From Paramoeba atlantica (taxonomy: Eukaryota > Discosea): 64,000 nucleotides of DNA. The notes beneath the pieces are model-generated. The model made no database searches and was not told the origin of the DNA. It was given only the letters and a program-made list of their open reading frames with translations. Shown piece after piece: positions 28,658-38,318 of the stretch (positions are counted from its first letter, which is position 1; each line of letters begins with the position of its first letter). The stretch is from positions 124,001-188,000 of the forward strand of contig CDRNVI010000019.1 in the NCBI GenBank assembly GCA_977017575.1, read 5' to 3'. The position numbers and the translations under genes are program-made.

Positions 28658-29419
28658 TTATACCAATTTTTTCTTAAGAAGAAAGCCCTTCAGGCTACGG
28701 TATTGATAGATCGCGAGCCCGCCAGCTGCCATGATAGACAAAAAAGCCATAATGTAGACGCGTTCATAGGTGTCCTCACTCGTTGCACGGAACCGTAGAA
28801 ACCGCCTACGAAAAATTGACGCGGTAGCACGGGCCTCTGCGATTTGCTGCCGAATGTTGTACAGCTCGCGATGAATGCGGTTTAGGAACGTCTTAGTGCG
28901 CAAAGTGTCCTTGACCTGACCGTCACTGTCCATGAAAGACATCACCTCCATATCCACACCGTGTTCGGTGACTTGCTGCCGTGTGATCTGGGGCTCTGGA
29001 TCCTCAATACGATCCTGTCGGTTGCGTGTGTCAATGGAAAGTGCAAAATCGACGAAATCCGCACCCGAGCCAGCCGCCGAGAGGCAGATGTCGTACTCTC
29101 CCAACATCTCACCCTTTGTGCGAAAACTAAATGTCCCATTACGTGCCTCGAGGGTCGATGTTTGTAGCACTTTCCGATTCGGAGCGTAGATCTGAACGAG
29201 TGTATTGAATGATGTCCGCGGTGAGTTCTCCGGTGCCCTTTGGGCGTAATCCACGATCACTAATTCGTTGGGTGCGACGATTTCCTCGGGAAAGCAAAGC
29301 TTTTTTCCAGGACCAAGGCGGAAATAATACCCGTGCACCCCGCTACACATGTAGCACAAGCCGAGGCAAAGTACGTACCAGAGGCGAAGCCACGAACACG
29401 TGGGATCACGGCGGAGCAT
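28658..29419 (-). CDS. p24/TMED (emp24/gp25L) cargo receptor
   Basis: 253 residues from the ATG at 29419, which starts directly at a signal peptide ('WLRLWYVLCLGLCYMCSG'). The frame is open further upstream, but that part is not p24-like. The GOLD beta-sandwich follows ('KKLCFPEEIV', 'FRTKGEMLGEYDICLS'). A coiled coil lies around 165-215, then one span ('IMAFLSIMAAGGLAIY') and a short cytosolic tail ending KKLV, a dilysine COPI retrieval signal. p24 proteins shuttle between ER and Golgi and sort GPI-anchored and other cargo. That fits with the GPI-pathway gene at the start of the window, though they are far apart. Confidence 0.88.
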   Translation of the reverse strand: MLRRDPTCSWLRLWYVLCLGLCYMCSGVHGYYFRLGPGKKLCFPEEIVAPNELVIVDYAQRAPENSPRTSFNTLVQIYAPNRKVLQTSTLEARNGTFSFRTKGEMLGEYDICLSAAGSGADFVDFALSIDTRNRQDRIEDPEPQITRQQVTEHGVDMEVMSFMDSDGQVKDTLRTKTFLNRIHRELYNIRQQIAEARATASIFRRRFLRFRATSEDTYERVYIMAFLSIMAAGGLAIYQYRSLKGFLLKKKLV

Positions 29420-29707
29420 AAGGATTAAATCTTGAAAACAAATTATTTGATTCCGTACGGAAAAACTAACAAAATAAAATTGTATCCACCGGAAGTACAC
29501 ATTTTGATACACACATTGAAGAAAAGAAACGGTGTTTGAGCAGCCAAGAAAGACGCATTTACGTCCGTGAGCTCATCATTCCGCACTGTTCATGCAAAGA
29601 AGGCTAAAATGATAAAGATAAGATGAGGAGCATGAGCTTGGGTCCAGCAGCCTAGATAGTACGTAAACGAGCTCCACAAGTATCTCACCATCCTTTTCAA
29701 ATTGTTC

Positions 29708-30496
29708 TCATTTGGAGTGGTAGAGCGCTCGTTTTGTTTTGGACATGCGATGCAAAGGAAGCATACCTCGACGCCGCTGTGGCACTGCTGTGAAAGAAGG
29801 CGGTTCCTTGTTCGTTTGTTCCAAACGTGGAGGTTTCTCCAACGCAGGGGTGTTCTCCTCTAAGGAGATAGAATCCAATTGCGCATTTCGCCCCGAGTTC
29901 ACATCACTCGAGCTTCTACGCCACGTTTTCAAGGCTTGAAGCATATCAAGCTTCGATTCGACACTGTGGAGCACGTTTACTTCCAAAGAAGCTTGATTTA
30001 CCTCTTCTAAGTCACTTTCTTCAAGCGGAGAAGCACTCGGCAATCTGTCGTCAACGGAGTCTTCATATTCATCATGTTCATTGTGCATGTCTTTCAGCCA
30101 CAGGAGCGCATCACGTAGATCATCTTCGAGAACCGAAGTCACACTTTCGCCATGAGAGTTACTATTTAAAGCATGAGATGAAGATACTGCATGTTTCATA
30201 TCATGATTCTTTTCTTCCTGCTCTGGAGGATTCGCTACTTGCACTAAAGGCTGTACATCAGAAACTCTTTTGTGGGATTCGACTTTCTTGATGTCACGCG
30301 AATCATTCGGAGTCGGATTTACCGAACGCGTATGGCGAATCAAATCAGCTACGAATTGCATTCGTTTGGAGCAGTGATCATTTTCCTCAGCTTCTATTCG
30401 CCGCTTCATTTTATCAGTAAGTGTATTGTGCTTACGGTGGTTGTGCATTTCGGGAGGACTCATTAATGCCACATTCCGACTTTTGTTATGTGTCAT
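29708..30496 (-). CDS. Unknown hydrophilic, probably disordered protein
   Basis: 262 residues with no membrane span and no fold I recognise. It is rich in Ser, Glu, Asp, His and Asn. The N-terminal 60 residues are basic, with 'KMKRRIEAEENDHCSKR' likely helical. The middle has acidic patches ('EESDLEEVNQASLEVN'), and the C-terminus is basic ('QRRRGMLPLHRMSKTKRAL'). It could be a nuclear or cytoskeletal linker protein. Support is the length of the frame, a proper ATG and its position in the minus-strand array between p24 and the RAD51C-like gene. Confidence 0.5.
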   Translation of the reverse strand: MTHNKSRNVALMSPPEMHNHRKHNTLTDKMKRRIEAEENDHCSKRMQFVADLIRHTRSVNPTPNDSRDIKKVESHKRVSDVQPLVQVANPPEQEEKNHDMKHAVSSSHALNSNSHGESVTSVLEDDLRDALLWLKDMHNEHDEYEDSVDDRLPSASPLEESDLEEVNQASLEVNVLHSVESKLDMLQALKTWRRSSSDVNSGRNAQLDSISLEENTPALEKPPRLEQTNKEPPSFTAVPQRRRGMLPLHRMSKTKRALYHSK

Positions 30497-30565
30497 AAAA
30501 CGTGCTGGACGAGGGAACCAAATCGTTAAATACCTCCAAATAGTAAGTCATACATTAATATTGCG

Positions 30566-30638
30566 ACCAGGGGGGTATCTACTGACGCGACAGTCCACTG
30601 CCGCTACACACTGTCCTATAGTAGTAGGATTACAGGGG
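30566..30638. repeat. 73-base insert between 10-base direct repeats
   Basis: The word TAATATTGCG occurs at 30556-30565 and again at 30639-30648, flanking 73 bases that begin ACCAGGGGGG and end ACAGGGG. This looks like a target-site duplication around a small or decayed insertion, but no clear terminal inverted repeat is visible. Confidence 0.3.
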
Positions 30639-30669
30639 TAATATTGCGCCCTTTCTAAAAAAACATGAT

Positions 30670-31008
30670 TTACATTTGATTACACTTTTTTCGATTTTCA
30701 GGTCTACAGTGTGTACAGACACACAAAACTCTGGAACAAGCTTCTTTCTTCGTCTTCGTCCTGTACGTGTAAACTTTCTTCACACATTTTCTCGTCCCCA
30801 GTTTCACATTCATGGCTCCCACCAATATTCGGCAGGCACTTTGTTTCACACCTAACTCGCCCTCTAAATGGGGGGGGATGTGGTAGTTGTGAGGTATGGA
30901 AGCCTTCACGCAATTCCGGGGCCTCAAAAATCGTGCTAAATTCGTGTAAAAGCGTGATCCGTTCTTTAACGCAATCTTGTTGGGGAATATCTTTTGTGAA
31001 AAGTCCAT
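30670..31008 (-). CDS. Doubtful small frame(s) after the RAD51C-like gene
   Basis: Two overlapping minus-strand frames occupy this interval. One starts at an ATG (31008) and gives 112 basic, Cys-rich residues. The other (30704-31042) lacks an ATG, but its composition looks more natural, acidic and Ser-rich, for example 'LFTKDIPQQDCVKERITLL', and it overlaps the RAD51C-like stop. The second could be a downstream exon or a separate gene using an unseen start. I cannot decide between them, and neither resembles a family I know. Confidence 0.25.
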   Translation of the reverse strand: MDFSQKIFPNKIALKNGSRFYTNLARFLRPRNCVKASIPHNYHIPPHLEGELGVKQSACRILVGAMNVKLGTRKCVKKVYTYRTKTKKEACSRVLCVCTHCRPENRKKCNQM

Positions 31009-31038
31009 CGAATCTCCGTAAAACCAATTCGCTCAGCG

Positions 31039-31908
31039 TCACAAAATTACGTCCGAAAATTCTACGGCGTTTTCTACAGCTCTAGAAATAGGTAGTGTGG
31101 CATCTTCGTGATCAAGCCTAGTAAGCGTGTTTCGGTCTTCCGATTTTCGACATAAGAGGAATCTCGCATCAAAAGCAGCCGTCCACGGTTCTATAATGGG
31201 GACAAATATAGACTCCCTTTGACGTAGGTTGGTTATCAGCAGGACAGCGACATTGAATATGCGTGAGATTTCTCTAATGGACCTACCCAGATAACACAAC
31301 GCCGAAATGCGAGAGCGAGCGCTCAACGACAAAGAAGAAATGGAGTTTGCTGGCTGAGAGTCAGGTGGCTCCGTATAACTAGTGTCATTTTCAGAACGCG
31401 TTCTAGAGGCATCATAATCTTCTAACGTGAGTGAGTTGATCACAACCACACGTATGTTCTGATCCTCTTGCAAAAGTTGAGGTAAGGAATCAACTATTGC
31501 AATCAGCTGACCCAACGAACTAATGCGGTACAAATGTACATTATTCAACAAATCAATAGGGGTGATTGTGGAAACAGTTCTACTAATGCACGAAGCGCTA
31601 TTTATTGCTCGTCGCAATACGTATTTGCACGTGTCCAGCACCATTGTGGGGTCTACTGCGCCACGAGTGTCTACGTAAACGCTTCGCGCAGAGTGACCAC
31701 CCATATGCTTCGGCAGGGCCGCCTGTGCTACAAAAAGGAGTGAGAGTGCTGTTCGACCACTACCTGGAATTCCTGAAATGTCAATAACCTTTCGAGCCTG
31801 CACACCGCTACGATCCAGAAAGGCATCGAGTACTGGTATATTAGAGACAAAAGTACCCGATAATTTCTCGTCCGAAAGATCTTCATTGGACAATTTGATA
31901 TGCCCCAT
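31039..31908 (-). CDS. RAD51C-like RecA-family paralog with altered Walker motifs
   Basis: 289 residues covering only the RecA core, without the N-terminal helix-hairpin-helix part of RAD51. The order follows RAD51C: 'IDISGIPGSGRTAL', 'ARSVYVDTRGAV', 'VHLYRISSLGQLIAIVDSLP', 'VVVINS', 'VAVLLITNLRQRESIFVP' and 'EPWTAAFDARFLL'. RAD51 paralogs assist RAD51 filament assembly in homologous recombination and crosslink repair. The invariant Walker A lysine is arginine (R52) and the Walker B aspartate is asparagine (N158), so ATP hydrolysis is doubtful. XRCC3 or RAD51D are alternative orthologs. The stop overlaps a second small frame. Confidence 0.7.
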   Translation of the reverse strand: MGHIKLSNEDLSDEKLSGTFVSNIPVLDAFLDRSGVQARKVIDISGIPGSGRTALSLLFVAQAALPKHMGGHSARSVYVDTRGAVDPTMVLDTCKYVLRRAINSASCISRTVSTITPIDLLNNVHLYRISSLGQLIAIVDSLPQLLQEDQNIRVVVINSLTLEDYDASRTRSENDTSYTEPPDSQPANSISSLSLSARSRISALCYLGRSIREISRIFNVAVLLITNLRQRESIFVPIIEPWTAAFDARFLLCRKSEDRNTLTRLDHEDATLPISRAVENAVEFSDVIL

Positions 31909-32387
31909 TTCTGTGTGTAGCCAAGCGAGTTACATCAAAAACGTCGTGTAGTTATACAACAAGAAAAAAGACCTTTTTCTGGATCAAATCCCTAAAATAA
32001 ATCTTTAGTGCAACTCTACTGAAGAACTGTAGACTTCTTCGGCAATTGATCTCGAATATCTAAATTGGAATATCTAATCTACTGTTGTTGAAATTTTGAA
32101 AATGATACAAAGTTACAGTAATTAATAATTTCAAATTAATGTCGCAACCCACCATTTCCGAATCGTGAAATGAGCGTTTATGACGATATCATAAGGCACA
32201 TATCGTGATCATAATGTTGATATCATAGTACACTTATCTTGACAGGAAGAAAATTTAATATAAGCAAAGGAATTGAAGTCTTCCGTATAAGGGATACGTC
32301 CCAAATTCTGAACAATAAAGTACAAGACATAAAAAAATGTAACAACAATAGATTTAGTTAACAACAATCGATTGAATACCGAGCTAA
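31909..32387. other. Intergenic, AT-rich
   Basis: About 480 AT-rich bases with several ATATCAT words near 32190-32230. No gene, transposon end or RNA gene that I can support. Confidence 0.5.
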
Positions 32388-35255
32388 TCAGCTGCTCAAG
32401 GTTTTGCGAACAATTTCAGCAACGTTTTTCGATAGCCCTTCTGTTTGCCCTATCATCTGCAAAAGTCCACGAATCGCAGCTTGTCGCCCTGGCGTATAAT
32501 ATCGAAGAAGTGCGAAAGCATTGACAACTCTCGCAGCAACCTGAGCGTTAAATTTGTCCAAACTAAGCACGTGCCGTGCCATGAAGGCGTATCCACTGTA
32601 GCTTGCATCATGGAAATTCACATGACTCCCTTCAAATGCTGCAATTAGTGAATATATACTGTTTGGATTCGTCTTCACAAAGCTCGAACTGTTATAAATG
32701 CTTTCAAGCTGTCCAATGTTATTCGGAACGTTCGCGGTGGCGTGCGCCCTGTACCATTTCAGGATCACGAGAGGTTCGTTCTTCCACTTTTCGTGAAACT
32801 CATCGAACGCTACGGATCGACTAGAACAGTTATAATTCAAAGATTGCAATGCAGCGATCTCATCTGTCATGTTCGTTGCTGATCGAAATCTCTGTAACAA
32901 TCGCTTCTCAAATTGAGTATCTTCCAGACGAGCCAGCATTTCATAGGCTTTATTTACTATCGCCCTTCGTGCTACCTCGGCCGGTTTAGTGCTGTATACC
33001 ACTGGACCAGTCTCTATATTATCGATAATTTGTTCCAAATGCCCTCGAAGTCGAAAAGAGAGCTCGGAATTTAGGAATTTGGTGACATGGTGAAACAGGG
33101 GTGGGTCAAGAGTAGCGTGAGGAAACTCTGAGATCAATTCGTTTAGAACAGGTAGCGAGATAGCATGTGCTTTGAACTTGTTATCAATTTTTTCATCAGT
33201 CAATATCGACTGAAAGCCTTTGACAACACAATCCTCAAAGAGATAAGAAAGTCTGCCGTCCTCGGAAAACAAAAGTTCTCGTAATACTTCATTGGATAAC
33301 TGTTTCGCAGAGTTTACCCCAAATTCCGACGCTAGACCATGAAATTGTAAGAAATGTTGTCTTGCCTTTCGATATAATCCTAAGATAATTTCACGGCATA
33401 AACTTTGCCCTGCATCATACCGCACAAATTCATCGGTATCATGACGGAGCAAAGTCATCAGATCTGTATCCTTTTGATTCTTTATTCGGCATTGCACGGG
33501 GGCGCTAAAACCTCGTAGAGAGGATATAACGGGAGTACACGCTCCACTATTGCTTAAGTGAAAAGTAAAGTAATTCTCCTTATTGTCGACGCGAAGAACA
33601 GTTTCAATAGTCTGCTCACACGAACTTGTTTGTCCATCAGCTTTCAAAATGAAAGAGAGTAGGTCGCCTGTTTTGGGGTGAAGGAATGCAATTCGAATAG
33701 GAATCAGAAGAGGTGTGGACTTTTCTGCGGTGTCTTTTAAGCCCGACGAAATGTTTTGAGTAACTTTTAAAATAAGTATTTCATTGGTAGAATCATAAGA
33801 GGGCTCCATTTCTACCATGGGTGTGCCAGCCGTAGAATACCACGAGCGAAACTGAGATAAGTCTTCTTCATTTGCGTCTGCCATTGCTGACAGGAAATCT
33901 TCACATGTCACCGCTTGCCCATCGTGCCTTTGAAAATAGAGATCCATGCCCTTGCGAAACCCTTGTCTCCCGAGCAGTGTTTCGTACATGCGCACCACCT
34001 CGGCTCCCTTTTCGTACACCGTAGTGGTATAAAAATTATCAATGGTTTCGTATACATCTGGGCGCACAGGGTGAGACATGGGACTTTGATCTTGAGCAAA
34101 TTGGCGAGAACGCACGACAGATATATTGCCCAATCTGGTTACGGCTCTGGAATTCATGTCACAGGAAAATTCTCCATCTCTATAAACGGTCAAGCCCTCC
34201 TTTAATGTCAACTGAAACCAATCGCGACAGGTTACTCGGTTTCCCGTCCAATTGTGAAAGTATTCATGACCTACTACCCCCTCAATGTACTCGTAGTCAA
34301 AGTCCGTGGCAGTTTTTGAGTCAGCAACTATAACCTTCGTATTGAAAATGTTCAAAGATTTATTCTCCATTGCTCCCATATTGAAATCGTCCACAGCGAC
34401 AACATTGAACAAGTCTAAATCGTATTCTCGACCGAAGGTTACCTCGTCCCATTTCATTGCCTTCTTTAGAGATGCCATTGCGTGATCAAGTCTATTTAAA
34501 TAGCGTTCATCTGAGTACATGTGAAGGGCTACATTTCTACCGGACATAGTTTCGAAACTGTCGGTCTTCCTGGATAATTTGCCAGCAACGATCGCAAACA
34601 GGTAAGTGGGTTTAGGAAAAGGATCAACCCATCTTGTAAAGTGAAATCCTGGACGGCCTTGCATTTTCCCTGATTCGGAAAGATTTCCATTGCACAACAA
34701 GACCGGATATCGACTTTCTTCTGCAATCAAAAGCGCATCAAACTTAGATAATACGTCAGGTCGATCAAAGGCATAAGTAATGGCACGAAACCCCTCGGCT
34801 TCGCACTGCGTACAAAAGGTCCCTCCGCTCTTATACAAACCTTCAAGCTCTGTATTCTTTTGTGGCTGAATACAAACTTCAGTTGAAAGCTTCCACACAT
34901 CAATAGTTGAATCCTTTTCTTGATGTAGTAAATTGGGGGAGAGGTGGAGATTTTGATTTATTAGTTTATAGTTTTCTCCACGCTTCAGGACATAACCATT
35001 CAGCTTAATTTCATTTAATTGTAGCATTTTGTGGCCATGAAGTAGCAATCCATGTTCCTTAACGTATTGAAGAGGAGTACGTCCGTGTGCTTCAAGAAAT
35101 GCGATGTCGGTGTGATCTTTCAAAACTATTTCTGTCGCACATTTTACAAGCGTAGACTCCTCGCCCAGTTCTATGTTCAAGGATATCTTCTGCACCTTAA
35201 TGGGCAATGGTTTATATTCTTTGCGGTAAGTCAGCTTCGCGATGTCCGCACACAT
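32388..35255 (-). CDS. pepN: PepN-type M1 aminopeptidase
   Basis: 955 residues. The substrate-binding motif is 'GAMENKS' (294-300), in the bacterial/plant PepN form, followed by 'LNIFNTK'. The zinc site is HExxH at 330-334 ('HEYFHNWTGNRVTCRDWFQL'), with the third ligand E353 in 'LKEGLTVYRD'. The C-terminal half matches the PepN Ig-like and helical-repeat domains. The enzyme removes N-terminal residues from peptides, probably in the cytosol or an organelle; no clear targeting peptide is seen. The family is common in bacteria, plants and apicomplexans, so an ancient bacterial origin is likely. All catalytic residues are present. Confidence 0.93.
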   Translation of the reverse strand: MCADIAKLTYRKEYKPLPIKVQKISLNIELGEESTLVKCATEIVLKDHTDIAFLEAHGRTPLQYVKEHGLLLHGHKMLQLNEIKLNGYVLKRGENYKLINQNLHLSPNLLHQEKDSTIDVWKLSTEVCIQPQKNTELEGLYKSGGTFCTQCEAEGFRAITYAFDRPDVLSKFDALLIAEESRYPVLLCNGNLSESGKMQGRPGFHFTRWVDPFPKPTYLFAIVAGKLSRKTDSFETMSGRNVALHMYSDERYLNRLDHAMASLKKAMKWDEVTFGREYDLDLFNVVAVDDFNMGAMENKSLNIFNTKVIVADSKTATDFDYEYIEGVVGHEYFHNWTGNRVTCRDWFQLTLKEGLTVYRDGEFSCDMNSRAVTRLGNISVVRSRQFAQDQSPMSHPVRPDVYETIDNFYTTTVYEKGAEVVRMYETLLGRQGFRKGMDLYFQRHDGQAVTCEDFLSAMADANEEDLSQFRSWYSTAGTPMVEMEPSYDSTNEILILKVTQNISSGLKDTAEKSTPLLIPIRIAFLHPKTGDLLSFILKADGQTSSCEQTIETVLRVDNKENYFTFHLSNSGACTPVISSLRGFSAPVQCRIKNQKDTDLMTLLRHDTDEFVRYDAGQSLCREIILGLYRKARQHFLQFHGLASEFGVNSAKQLSNEVLRELLFSEDGRLSYLFEDCVVKGFQSILTDEKIDNKFKAHAISLPVLNELISEFPHATLDPPLFHHVTKFLNSELSFRLRGHLEQIIDNIETGPVVYSTKPAEVARRAIVNKAYEMLARLEDTQFEKRLLQRFRSATNMTDEIAALQSLNYNCSSRSVAFDEFHEKWKNEPLVILKWYRAHATANVPNNIGQLESIYNSSSFVKTNPNSIYSLIAAFEGSHVNFHDASYSGYAFMARHVLSLDKFNAQVAARVVNAFALLRYYTPGRQAAIRGLLQMIGQTEGLSKNVAEIVRKTLSS

Positions 35256-35381
35256 TTTTTCAAAAGAAAAGTAAGAAATGCAGGATGGAAAATGAATAAC
35301 AAGCGTATTTTTGTGAAAGTGAATAGCAAAATTCTTCCGTGTTTAGACAAGAGCCCAAAAAGCAAAATAAAACCAATCCTC

Positions 35382-35404
35382 GAATCTATAACAGTTATAG
35401 ATTC
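35382..35404. repeat. 23-base perfect palindrome at the LINE 3' junction
   Basis: GAATCTATAA and its exact reverse complement flank a CAG centre, immediately next to the 3' end of the LINE fragment. It may be the insertion target or a structure formed at integration. Confidence 0.6.
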
Positions 35405-35409
35405 CATCA

Positions 35410-36745
35410 TAAAATGATATGTTAACCCCCCTAGGCCCACCGGAAGCATACCGCCCCACCCCCTTCGTCCTACCCCCGAACCCCGCAGCGGTACCAGTCC
35501 TGTACCGCCGCCTGCACAATCTGGGCATTCCCTCTCTGGATGGCCACCCCGATGGCCATTAAGAGATGGGCGAGACACCCATTCTTGTCCGATGAGTGGG
35601 CCCGGGCCACCTTGTTGAGGAAGGTCAAGGTTTCTGGGCCCGGGATCCCGTACGTGGAGAAGGCCAGAGGGTGGAATTCCATGCCCCTCACCAGCGCCAT
35701 CTCCTCATGAGAGCGCCTTTTGTTGGCCTCAGCCATCCTCAGCGTGTGAGATGGCTCCGCGGCCTCCTTCTCCACGTACGACGGGGCCAGTGGGTTCACA
35801 ACTGTGACGTCAACCAGGACGATCTTCCGTCCCAGCTGGAAACAGATGTCTGGCCCCCGTCCATTGTCGAACCTCGGCTCGTGGAGGTCCGGGTTGAACC
35901 CATAATGGACCAAGAGGTTCCGAAACGTCTCTTTGACTTCCTTATGGCGGGAGGCCTGAGTTTTCCCCTTCACCTTGCAGTCCAGTGCGTGTACGCAAAA
36001 CTCCTCATTGCTGAGGGTTGCACCGCACACGCACTGGAGCTCAGGCTCCGAGGTCGGGGCGACCAGGTACCGGAGGCGGGCCGCAGTCTCACACTGCGGA
36101 TCCCGCATGTAGTACTCCGGCCTATTTGGCAGGGCACTCATCCACTTGGTGGAGTGCACATTCTGGATCTGTCGCATGCAGACCAGTTGGGTTGCCGTTG
36201 GGGCGTTCCCCAGGGCTGCCGCACAAAGGTTGCGTCGTAGATCCTTGGCAGAAATTCCAGGTGCTATGCCTTGAAGGGCGTTTTTTGCCTTAACCTGCAT
36301 ATCCTGGGCCTTGTGCTCGAAGGGGATGGTCCCCAGGAAATCTACCGTAAAAAGGTTATTAGTAAACGGCGTTTTCCCCAGGGAACCCATCCCCCCGAGC
36401 AGGGCCTCGGCACATGCCATGACGGCCTTATCAACCTGGTCGTTGGCCTTTTTGGTTACCGGAGGCTCATGCGTCCTCACAATGAAGTTCCATCTGGGGC
36501 TTCCGCAGAGCCTCAGGAGGGGCATGGCGCATTGCCTGCTGATCTCCTTCAATTTCTCGAGGAAGGAGATCACCTTGGGGGTCCTGGAAAGAACCCAATC
36601 CTCCTCCTTGTCCTCGGACTCCCCGATGTACGCCCCCAGGAGTTTTAACCCCCCTGGGGAATGTATCATCCGAGTCCCAGAGAACTCCGTGAAGAATTTT
36701 TCGTGCCTTGTGGCAACTTTACACTTGGCGGCGTTCAGCCGTAGC
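35410..36745 (-). mobile_element. 5'-truncated non-LTR retrotransposon (LINE with restriction-like endonuclease)
   Basis: A continuous frame of about 420 residues (ending at 35470) starts inside the reverse-transcriptase thumb region ('LRLNAAKCKVAT'). It runs through a C-x-C...H...C zinc knuckle ('CVCGATLSNEEFCVHALDCK') into a PD-(D/E)xK-like endonuclease with 'RGPDICFQLG' and 'LVDVTVVNP'. Zinc knuckle plus C-terminal endonuclease is the layout of R2/CRE/NeSL-type LINEs. The polymerase N-terminal part is missing, consistent with 5' truncation on insertion. GC content is far above the surroundings. The remaining frame has no internal stops, suggesting a recent insertion. The 3' end lies near 35410, next to a palindrome. 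Confidence 0.8.
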
Positions 36746-37018
36746 AAAACATGTAAAATGACATTGCTAAAAAACACATTTTATCTCTGTCCTCGTATAA
36801 AAAGGGAACCGAAATCAGGGTCCACGCAAGACATACTTTATTACCCAGCACCATGTCTCCCTTACAGTAAATACTAAGCTTAGATGCAACTTTACGCAAC
36901 AAAATCAGTTTGACGTGCAATGTTGATATCATAAGATTTGATCAATGGATTGACAGATAAGGGTTTTTCATCAGAGAGTTATTTCGCCTGGAGGATATAC
37001 TCTACTAGGCTTCGTCGA
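36746..37018. other. Gene-free part of the mobile-element island
   Basis: About 270 bases between the LINE and the lone terminal repeat. No frame or repeat that I can assign. Confidence 0.4.
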
Positions 37019-37076
37019 AAAGGACAAATAAGTGGGGGGTGGAGCTGTGACAAATAAGTGGGGGGGGCACAGTACA
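37019..37076. mobile_element. Lone terminal repeat related to the pogo-like element
   Basis: The sequence carries two copies of GACAAATAAGTGGGGGG and ends GGGGGGCACAGTA. This is a diverged version of the right end of the 38.6-41.5 kb transposon (GTCCATATTAAAAGGGGGGG then TCACAGTA). No matching left end is found nearby, so it is probably a remnant. Confidence 0.5.
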
Positions 37077-37564
37077 TCAATCTATCTCATTGCAGATGAT
37101 GAATCAGCATCCCCGTTAACATGTACACTTCCGTCCAAGAATACATGTATTTTACATGTTGTACATGTTGTACATTTTATTGAAAAATGTCCATCCAAAA
37201 AATGGCACCGTTCTGCGGCTCATGATCGGGAAGTACACTTCCTCATGATTGGGAAGTAAACTTCCTCACTTGGCTGAGCATACCCCTTCCCGAAAACTGG
37301 CGCGATGCCTAGCAGATGAAGTCGCGGTATAAAATTGAAAGTATGAAAGAGGACTTCACGTAAGACAGGGCAGTGCCCAATGAACTTCATTGAATGAAGC
37401 GAAAACGTGTGCAGAATTAAAGAAATCGATGGCTAGAAGAAAATTACGGACTTCTTTATCTTTTTTTATCTCCCCTCCCTCAAATCGCGAACAAGTACAA
37501 TTACATAATTCCCATGATTGACAACAAGACTCGTACAGCACCGTCCCAACAGACAGTTTTCGTG

Positions 37565-38318
37565 CATACACCCATGGACAGAAGTGTGCCCCCGGCCTGG
37601 CAAATGTCGATTTTTTTACCCGTTTTTTCTCATTTTTGCAGCATTCGAGAGATCTCGTTCCCCTAGCGAAGAGTTTTGCCGCCTTTGCTTCATAGGGACC
37701 CCCTGGTACCCCCTGTTTCCAAAAAACATGGTTTAATTGCCCGTTTTTTTGGAACACAGTCAATTTCTCTAGTATATTATCTTTTTTTCTCCCTGTTTTT
37801 TCTTCATGAGGACCCTGCCTCGCATAAATCATAAACGAAACATCGTTTTGTCGATTTCGGAGCGAACAGAGATAGTCAAACAGCATAAATCCACATAACT
37901 TTGTAGTTTTAAGCCACACAACTATGTAACCCTGACAAAGGCCACAGGAAAGGCGTTTAATGCTCTAAAACGTGCCCCACATAGATAGAAAGTGTTGAAT
38001 TCCATCAAATCTGTTCCTAAACGTATGCAAATAGTTATTCAGACCAATGGGGAGCATTGCGGATATTGATACTTCTTCCTTTTTTCTCATTTTCTCATTG
38101 AAAGGGTGATTTTTTTTCTAGATGTCTAATGCACCATTTTTTGTTTTTGGTCTACTTCGGGGTCACCACCAGAGCACCAGGGGGTCCCTATGAAAAAAAG
38201 GCGGCAAAGCTCTTCGCTAGGGGAACGAGATCACTCGAATGCTGCAAAAATGAGAAAAAACGGATAAAAAAAATGGCATTTGCCAGGCCGGGGGCACACT
38301 TCTGTCCATGGGTGTATA
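37565..38318. repeat. Long inverted repeat: two ~147-base arms around a 460-base spacer
   Basis: The arm at 37565-37711 is repeated in reverse complement at about 38172-38318, with roughly nine in ten bases identical. Shared landmarks are the ACACCCATGGACAGAAGTGTG word at the outer ends and AGGGGGTCCCTATGA at the inner ends. Both arms read as related protein strings in one frame ('AKLFARGTRSLECCKNEKKR'), which may be coincidence or a coding origin. A foldback element or an inverted duplication of an unknown element are both possible. No target duplication is obvious. Confidence 0.75.

Noticed and set aside
35470-36240. Plus-strand frames across the LINE fragment
   Set aside because: They are shadows of the GC-rich minus-strand LINE frame, which has the zinc knuckle and endonuclease motifs.
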